Source of the DNA: Pseudoduganella lurida
Lineage (GTDB): Bacteria > Pseudomonadota > Gammaproteobacteria > Burkholderiales > Burkholderiaceae_D
Assembly: GCF_007830455.1 (NCBI RefSeq)
Contig: NZ_VLLB01000003.1
Location: 124,001 to 188,000, forward strand
DNA: 64,000 bases
Reading direction: 5' to 3'
Below the pieces are notes generated by a model. It searched no databases. It was not told where the DNA came from and saw nothing but the letters and a program-made list of their open reading frames with translations. This document shows positions 59,483-64,000 of the stretch, piece by piece (position 1 is the stretch's first letter; each line of letters starts with the position of its first letter). A program made the position numbers and the translations under genes.

Positions 59483-59935
59483 TTATTTTTTGTAGATGCC
59501 CGCTTCCAGCACGACATCGTCGACGCGCAGGATGTAGGTCGTCTTCGGCTCGATCTTGCCGCTTACCGGGTTCTTGTACATGTAGTCGACCCAGCCCTTG
59601 CCCTTGGCGGCAGCCAGCTGGATGATCTCGCGGCGGTACACCTTGCCGCTGGCGTCGGGCACGTCCGTCAGGTTCTTGCCGACGATGGAGGGATTGATGG
59701 GATGGGCCAGCACGATGCCCGTGTTGATGTCGCGGACGTCCACGTACAGCTCGCCCTGCACGAACGCGGCATCCTTCTCGGCCAGCTTCTTGTACAGCGC
59801 GTCCTTGCCATGCGCCTTCAGGAAGGCGGCGCCCCGTTCGGCCATCGCGATCGCATCCTTCTCGGTCGGTTCGGTCACGGCGAAGGCGCTTGCCATCGCG
59901 AGGGAGGCCAGGGCGGCGGTCAGCAGTCGTTTCAT
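59483..59935 (-). CDS. Periplasmic single-Cache domain protein
   Basis: A 150-residue protein with a signal peptide (cleavage near AFA-VT, residue 19) and one small Cache domain (about 25-148). The domain shows GELYVDVRDINTGIVLAHP and the GWVDYMYKNPVSGKIEPKTTYIL strand pair, typical of ligand sensors in chemoreceptors and kinases. It has no membrane or output part. It is the first gene of a two-gene unit with the chemoreceptor, so it may act as its binding-protein partner. AAAGGAAG lies 5 bases before the ATG. Confidence 0.85.
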   Translation of the reverse strand: MKRLLTAALASLAMASAFAVTEPTEKDAIAMAERGAAFLKAHGKDALYKKLAEKDAAFVQGELYVDVRDINTGIVLAHPINPSIVGKNLTDVPDASGKVYRREIIQLAAAKGKGWVDYMYKNPVSGKIEPKTTYILRVDDVVLEAGIYKK

Positions 59936-60140
59936 GATGCTTCCTTTCGTGGAGGGAGATGAGTGATGGCGAGGGTGATTCCGACGAGTAATTCTGCGCT
60001 GATGCTGCCTGCCGGCAATTGATCCGGCGCAAATGCCGTATTGCCGAGTGGCTTTGTTTCCGTAGGGATATTGAGTTCTGGCAATGACAATGGTGCGGCG
60101 CCCCCTAGCATGGGTGTTCCCTTCCCGTCAGGAGTCCGCC

Positions 60141-61562
60141 ATGTCCGACCAGAACGCCAGCCCCGATGCCTTAGCCCGCCCCCAGGACGTTCGCAAATTC
60201 AAGCCGTACACGCGCCAGAGCATCCGGCAGGCCCCGCAATGGGGGCTGCTGCCCGAGGAGCTGCAGGAAGCCGTGCAGGTCGTCTCGCACGTGCTGCCGT
60301 TCCGCACCAACGAATACGTGCTGGACCAGTTGATCGACTGGACCAACGTGCCGGACGATCCGATCTACCGCCTGGTCTTCCCGCACCAGGACATGCTGCC
60401 GGCCGAGGAATACCGCGCGCTGCGCGACCTCGTGCTGGTGAACAGGGACGCGCAGTCCGTCAATCCTGCCATCGCCGCGCTGGTCCACCAGATCCGCATG
60501 CGCATGAACCCGCACCCGGCCGGGCAGATGACGCACAACGTGCCCCGCGTGAACGACCAGCCGCTGCGCGGCCTGCAGCACAAGTACAAGGAGACGGTGC
60601 TGTTCTTCCCCAGCGCGGGCCAGACCTGCCACGCCTACTGCACGTTCTGCTTCCGCTGGCCGCAGTTCGTGGGCATGGACGACATGAAGTTCGATGCGAA
60701 GGAAACGCATGAACTGGTCGACTACCTGAAGACCCACCGCGACGTGACGGACGTGCTGATCACCGGCGGCGATCCGATGATCATGAACACGCGTTCGCTG
60801 GCCGAATTCATCGAGCCGCTGCTGGCACCGGAGCTGGCGCACATCCAGAACATCCGCATCGGCACGAAATCGGTGGCGTACTGGCCGCAGCGCTACGTGA
60901 CGGACAAGGATGCCGACGACCTGCTGCGCCTGTTCGAGAGGGTCGTCAAGAGCGGCAGGAACATGGCCATCATGGGCCACTACAACCACGCGGTGGAACT
61001 GCGCCAGGACATCGCGCAGCAGGCCGTCAAGCGCATCGTCGGCACCGGCGCCACCCTGCGCATGCAGGGCCCGCTGATCCGCCACATCAACGAGGATCCG
61101 CACAGCTGGGCCGAGCTGTGGCGCACCGGCGTGCGGCTCGGCGCCATTCCCTACTACATGTTCGTCGAGCGCGACACGGGCCCGCGCGAGTATTTCCAGC
61201 TGCCGCTGGCGCGCGCGCACGAGATCTTCCAGCAGGCCTACCAGATGGTCTCCGGCCTGGCGCGCACGGTGCGCGGCCCGTCGATGAGCGCCTTCCCCGG
61301 CAAGGTGGCGATCGACGGCGTGGTGACGATCAACGGCGAGAAGCTGTTCGCGCTGCAGTTCCTGCAGGCCCGCAATCCGGACTGGGTGCGCAAGCCGTTC
61401 TTCGCCAAGTACGACCCGGAAGCCACCTGGCTCGATCACCTGAAGCCCGCCTTCGGCAAGGACAGGTTCTTCTTCGAGACGGACAGTGCGCCGCATGAGG
61501 ACGCACCGCGCAAGGTGATCCCGATCGCCAGCGCGCGCTCCTGCACCAGCAGCGCCGCGTGA
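60141..61562 (+). CDS. KamA-family radical SAM protein (lysine 2,3-aminomutase-like)
   Basis: A 473-residue radical SAM enzyme. The 4Fe-4S motif is CHAYCTFC (Cys163, 167, 170), followed by FRWPQFVG and LITGGDPMI. This is the KamA/EpmB fold, but longer than EpmB and lacking its context. The PLP-binding Gly-rich Lys motif of true aminomutases is not obvious; a shorter FPGK segment (385-388) is the only candidate. It may be an aminomutase with an altered PLP site or a different radical enzyme. CAGGAG lies 6 bases before the ATG. An MFS gene follows 4 bases later. Confidence 0.83.
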   Translation: MSDQNASPDALARPQDVRKFKPYTRQSIRQAPQWGLLPEELQEAVQVVSHVLPFRTNEYVLDQLIDWTNVPDDPIYRLVFPHQDMLPAEEYRALRDLVLVNRDAQSVNPAIAALVHQIRMRMNPHPAGQMTHNVPRVNDQPLRGLQHKYKETVLFFPSAGQTCHAYCTFCFRWPQFVGMDDMKFDAKETHELVDYLKTHRDVTDVLITGGDPMIMNTRSLAEFIEPLLAPELAHIQNIRIGTKSVAYWPQRYVTDKDADDLLRLFERVVKSGRNMAIMGHYNHAVELRQDIAQQAVKRIVGTGATLRMQGPLIRHINEDPHSWAELWRTGVRLGAIPYYMFVERDTGPREYFQLPLARAHEIFQQAYQMVSGLARTVRGPSMSAFPGKVAIDGVVTINGEKLFALQFLQARNPDWVRKPFFAKYDPEATWLDHLKPAFGKDRFFFETDSAPHEDAPRKVIPIASARSCTSSAA

Positions 61563-61566
61563 CGGC

Positions 61567-62991
61567 ATGGGCAGCTCCCGGCAGGCGCAGGCGGCGCGCG
61601 TGGTGCGGCAGGAACCGGAACCGGCAGCGGAGGACGCCGCGCCGCCCGCACCGGCCGAGGAGCCGGCCGCGGTTTCGTGCGCCGTTGCATCCGCAGGTTC
61701 GGCCGCAGTCTCGTCCTCCACGGCGTGGATCGGCCGCCGGTGCGTGCCCGGCAGCCTGTCCGGGGCGGCCGTGCTGTGCCTCGTGTTCGTGCCGTTCGCG
61801 CTGGGCCACTACCTGTCCTGCCTGCTGCGCACGGTGAACGCGGTGCTGGCGCCGCAGCTGATGGCGGCTGCGGCGCTCACGCCCGGCGACCTGGGGCTGC
61901 TCACCAGCGCCTACTTCCTGGCGTTCGCCTGTGCCCAGCTGCCGGTGGGGATGGCCCTGGACCGCTACGGTCCGCGCCTGGTGCAGCTGCCCATGCTGCT
62001 GCTGGCGGCGCTGGGCACCTTCGGCTTCGCGATCAGCAGCGGCTTCACGGAGATGCTGTGCGCCCGCGCGCTGATGGGCCTGGGCCTGGCCGGCTGCTTC
62101 ATGGGCGCAGTGAAGGCCGTGTCGACCTGGGTGTCGCCGGCGCGGCTGCCGTCCGTGCAGGGTTACCTGATCGCGGCCGGCGGCCTGGGTGCCGCGTCAT
62201 CGACCTTGCCGGTGCGGCTGTTCCTGCAATATGCCGACTGGCGCTGGCTGTTCGTGGCGCTGGCCGTGGCCTGCGTGGTTGCGGGCGCGCTGATCTTCGT
62301 GGCGGCACCCACGCCGCCGGCTACGCCGCGCAAGCCGTTCCGGCTGGCCGTGCTGGCGGAGGTGTTCCGGCATCGCACCTTCCGCGACACGGCCACGCTG
62401 GTGCTGATCCCGCACACGGTGTTCTTCGGCATGCAGGGCCTGTGGGTGGGCCGCTGGCTGACGGACGTGGGCCGCCTGCCGGAGGGCAGCGTGGCCTGGC
62501 TGCTGTACCTGGGCATGGCGGCCGTGGTGCTGGGCGCGGTGGCCGTCGGCATGGTCACGGAATGGGCCGCGAAGAGAGGCGCCGATGCGATCACCGTGGC
62601 CGGCGTGGGCGTGGCGCTGTTCATCATCGTGCAGTGCGGCTGCGTGTTCGGCTGGCGTCCCAGCCTGCCGATGCTGTCGGTGCTGTTCACGCTGGTGGGC
62701 ACCATCACGGGCATCGAGTACACGATCATCGCGCAGGCCATGCCGCCAGCGCTGACGGGGCGCGCTTCCACCTGCCTGAATCTGCTGATCTTCACCGGCG
62801 CCTTCCTCGTGCAGGCGGGCTTCGGCCACATCGTCGGCCTGTGGCAGCCGGACCTGCAGGGACGCTATCCGGCAGTGGCCTACCAGGCCGGATTCTTCAT
62901 GCTGGTGCTGCTGCAATTGCCCGGCGTTGCGTGGTTCGTCCTGCGTCGCCGCAGGGCGCCGGGGCGGAACGCTGTAGAATCTCCGCTTTGA
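61567..62991 (+). CDS. Major facilitator superfamily transporter
   Basis: A 474-residue MFS protein with 12 membrane segments after an unusual 60-residue Ala-, Pro- and Glu-rich N-terminus. The first-loop motif DRYGPRL lies between helices 2 and 3 (near residue 137), and TLVGTITGIEY in the later half. It starts 4 bases after the KamA-like gene, so it is likely to move that enzyme's substrate or product. The true start could lie further in. Substrate unknown. Confidence 0.85.
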   Translation: MGSSRQAQAARVVRQEPEPAAEDAAPPAPAEEPAAVSCAVASAGSAAVSSSTAWIGRRCVPGSLSGAAVLCLVFVPFALGHYLSCLLRTVNAVLAPQLMAAAALTPGDLGLLTSAYFLAFACAQLPVGMALDRYGPRLVQLPMLLLAALGTFGFAISSGFTEMLCARALMGLGLAGCFMGAVKAVSTWVSPARLPSVQGYLIAAGGLGAASSTLPVRLFLQYADWRWLFVALAVACVVAGALIFVAAPTPPATPRKPFRLAVLAEVFRHRTFRDTATLVLIPHTVFFGMQGLWVGRWLTDVGRLPEGSVAWLLYLGMAAVVLGAVAVGMVTEWAAKRGADAITVAGVGVALFIIVQCGCVFGWRPSLPMLSVLFTLVGTITGIEYTIIAQAMPPALTGRASTCLNLLIFTGAFLVQAGFGHIVGLWQPDLQGRYPAVAYQAGFFMLVLLQLPGVAWFVLRRRRAPGRNAVESPL

Positions 62992-63046
62992 CCGGGTGCC
63001 GCGCAGCGTTGCGGCAGCCGTCGCATCGAAGCAGGGGAAAGAAAAC

Positions 63047-63892
63047 ATGAAGTTAGTACGCTATGGCCGCATCGGCAAAGAGAAACCGGGCCTGATCGAT
63101 GAAGAGGGGCGCCTGCGCGACCTGTCCGGCGTGATCGGCGATTTCGCCGGCGCCAACCTGTCCGACAAGGTCCTGAAGAAGATCGCGAAGATCCCTCACG
63201 ACACGCTGCCGCTGGTGCGCGGCAACCCGCGCTTCGGCGTGCCGGTGGCGAAGGTGGGCAAGTTCATCGGCATCGGTTTGAACTATGCCGACCACGCCGC
63301 CGAATCGGGCATGCCGATCCCGAAGGAGCCGATCGTGTTCATGAAGGCGATCACCAGCCTGTCCGGCCCGGACGATCCCGTGATGCTGCCGAAGGGTTCG
63401 AAGAAGACCGACTGGGAAGTGGAATTGGGCGTCGTCATCGGCACGCGCGCGCGCCACGTGTCGGAGGCGGATGCGGAAAAGTACATCGCCGGCTACTGCG
63501 TGGTGAACGATGTCTCGGAACGCGAGTACCAGCTCGAACGCGGCGGCCAGTGGGACAAGGGCAAGGGCTGCGACACGTTCGGCCCCGTCGGCCCCTGGCT
63601 CGTCACGCGCGACGAAGTGTGGGACGTGAACGACCTCGATCTGTACCTGGAACTGAACGACAAGCGCATGCAGACCGGCAGCACGTCGACGATGATCTTC
63701 AAGGTGCCGCAGATCGTGGCCTACCTGTCGCAGTTCATGACGCTGGAGCCGGGCGACATCATCGCCACCGGCACGCCGCCGGGCGTGGGCATGGCCCGCA
63801 AGCGCTTCCTGAAGAAGGGCGACGTGCTGCGGCTCGGCATCGCCGGCCTGGGCGAGCAGCAGCAGGATGTGATCGGGTTCCAGGAGTTTTAA
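63047..63892 (+). CDS. Fumarylacetoacetate hydrolase family protein
   Basis: A 281-residue FAH-fold enzyme. Metal ligands are two Glu in the segment DWEVELGVVIG (near residue 125) and an Asp in YCVVNDVSEREYQ. The Gly-rich GIGLNYADHA is near residue 75 and GTPPGVGM near residue 250. The wording is closest to ureidoglycolate lyase and diketo-deoxy-sugar acid hydrolases, so C-C or C-N cleavage of a small keto acid is expected. The substrate is unproven. GGGGAAAG lies 5 bases before the ATG. Confidence 0.9.
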   Translation: MKLVRYGRIGKEKPGLIDEEGRLRDLSGVIGDFAGANLSDKVLKKIAKIPHDTLPLVRGNPRFGVPVAKVGKFIGIGLNYADHAAESGMPIPKEPIVFMKAITSLSGPDDPVMLPKGSKKTDWEVELGVVIGTRARHVSEADAEKYIAGYCVVNDVSEREYQLERGGQWDKGKGCDTFGPVGPWLVTRDEVWDVNDLDLYLELNDKRMQTGSTSTMIFKVPQIVAYLSQFMTLEPGDIIATGTPPGVGMARKRFLKKGDVLRLGIAGLGEQQQDVIGFQEF

Positions 63893-63918
63893 GAAGCGAA
63901 TCCCGCGGCTGCCGTGCA

Positions 63919-63990
63919 CCGGGGTCTGGCCCCCGGGCGCCCGGGAATGTGATCATGGCCGTTGACTCGACCGCGGGCCTGACCCCCAGC
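63919..63990. repeat. Dispersed palindromic repeat related to class 2
   Basis: Outer arms CCGGGGTCTGGCCC and GGGCCTGACCCCCAGC are inverted copies, matching the ends of the 45.86 kb units (GGGGTCTGGC and GCCTGACCCCAGC). The middle, about 45 bases, is different, with its own CCCGGGCGCCCGGG palindrome. It starts 27 bases after the FAH gene stop; the rest of the gap is outside the window. Confidence 0.6.
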
Positions 63991-64000
63991 TGTTTGCATG

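Overview
The window is a high-GC, gene-dense chromosomal segment from a betaproteobacterium. Gene content points to the Oxalobacteraceae (Massilia, Duganella or Pseudoduganella type). The evidence is two large TonB-dependent receptors, plant-polysaccharide glycosidases, a type B ribosomal protein L31, an IF-1 copy, a DUF2863-like protein, a trxA-rho pair and a complete five-step histidine-degradation operon. The genus is inferred from this content, not shown by a marker gene. There is no plasmid, phage, transposase or CRISPR signature.

Layout. 0-8.4 kb: end of a sensor kinase, tRNA-Leu(CAA) with its own promoter and terminator, a lone receiver protein, a LysR regulator, a TonB-dependent receptor, an AraC/SDR divergent pair and two small secreted proteins of unknown function. 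8.4-16.3 kb: a divergent FtsH-like membrane AAA protease, a solute-binding protein, an ArnT/PMT-like glycosyltransferase, then rpmE2, rho and trxA on the minus strand, and a receiver protein. 16.4-21.8 kb: a 1536-residue hybrid kinase with an N-terminal THI5/NMT1 ligand domain, downstream of hutC. 22-27.3 kb: ada plus a 2OG-Fe(II) oxygenase (alkylation repair), an amidohydrolase, an aldo-keto reductase and a LysR regulator. 27.3-37.6 kb: an EF-hand exported protein, then hutU-hutH-hutG-hutF-hutD-hutI and a substrate-binding/permease fusion, nearly all joined by ATGA overlaps and closed by an intrinsic terminator. The hut promoter contains a palindrome that is a good candidate for the HutC operator. 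37.6-42.5 kb: GNAT, EamA exporter, a 41-residue membrane peptide, an Mpo1-like protein, a hypoxanthine-DNA glycosylase and a FAD monooxygenase. 42.6-49.2 kb: GH43, GH28 and a TonB-dependent receptor, a likely pectin/arabinan-use locus. 49.2-57.6 kb: a candidate small transcript, infA, hydrolases, a lipoprotein with transglutaminase-like and TPR regions, a DUF2863-like protein, an HDOD protein and mpg. 57.7-64 kb: a chemoreceptor with a partner Cache protein, a KamA-like radical SAM enzyme with an MFS transporter, and an FAH-family hydrolase.

The main structure not explained by genes is a set of dispersed palindromic repeats in the gaps. One class has nested GGGGTCAGACCCC-type cores (11.55 and 54.58 kb). 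A second class is a roughly 100-bp hairpin unit (8.27 kb, twice in tandem at 45.86 kb, and a diverged form at 63.92 kb). Two further long palindromes lie beside rpmE2 (13.86 kb) and mpg (56.96 kb). Other points of interest are a promoter-to-terminator unit without a sizeable gene at 49.57-49.84 kb, a histidine-locus transporter with no ATPase gene in the window, and nearly identical start-proximal TACAAT boxes before two DNA glycosylase genes.
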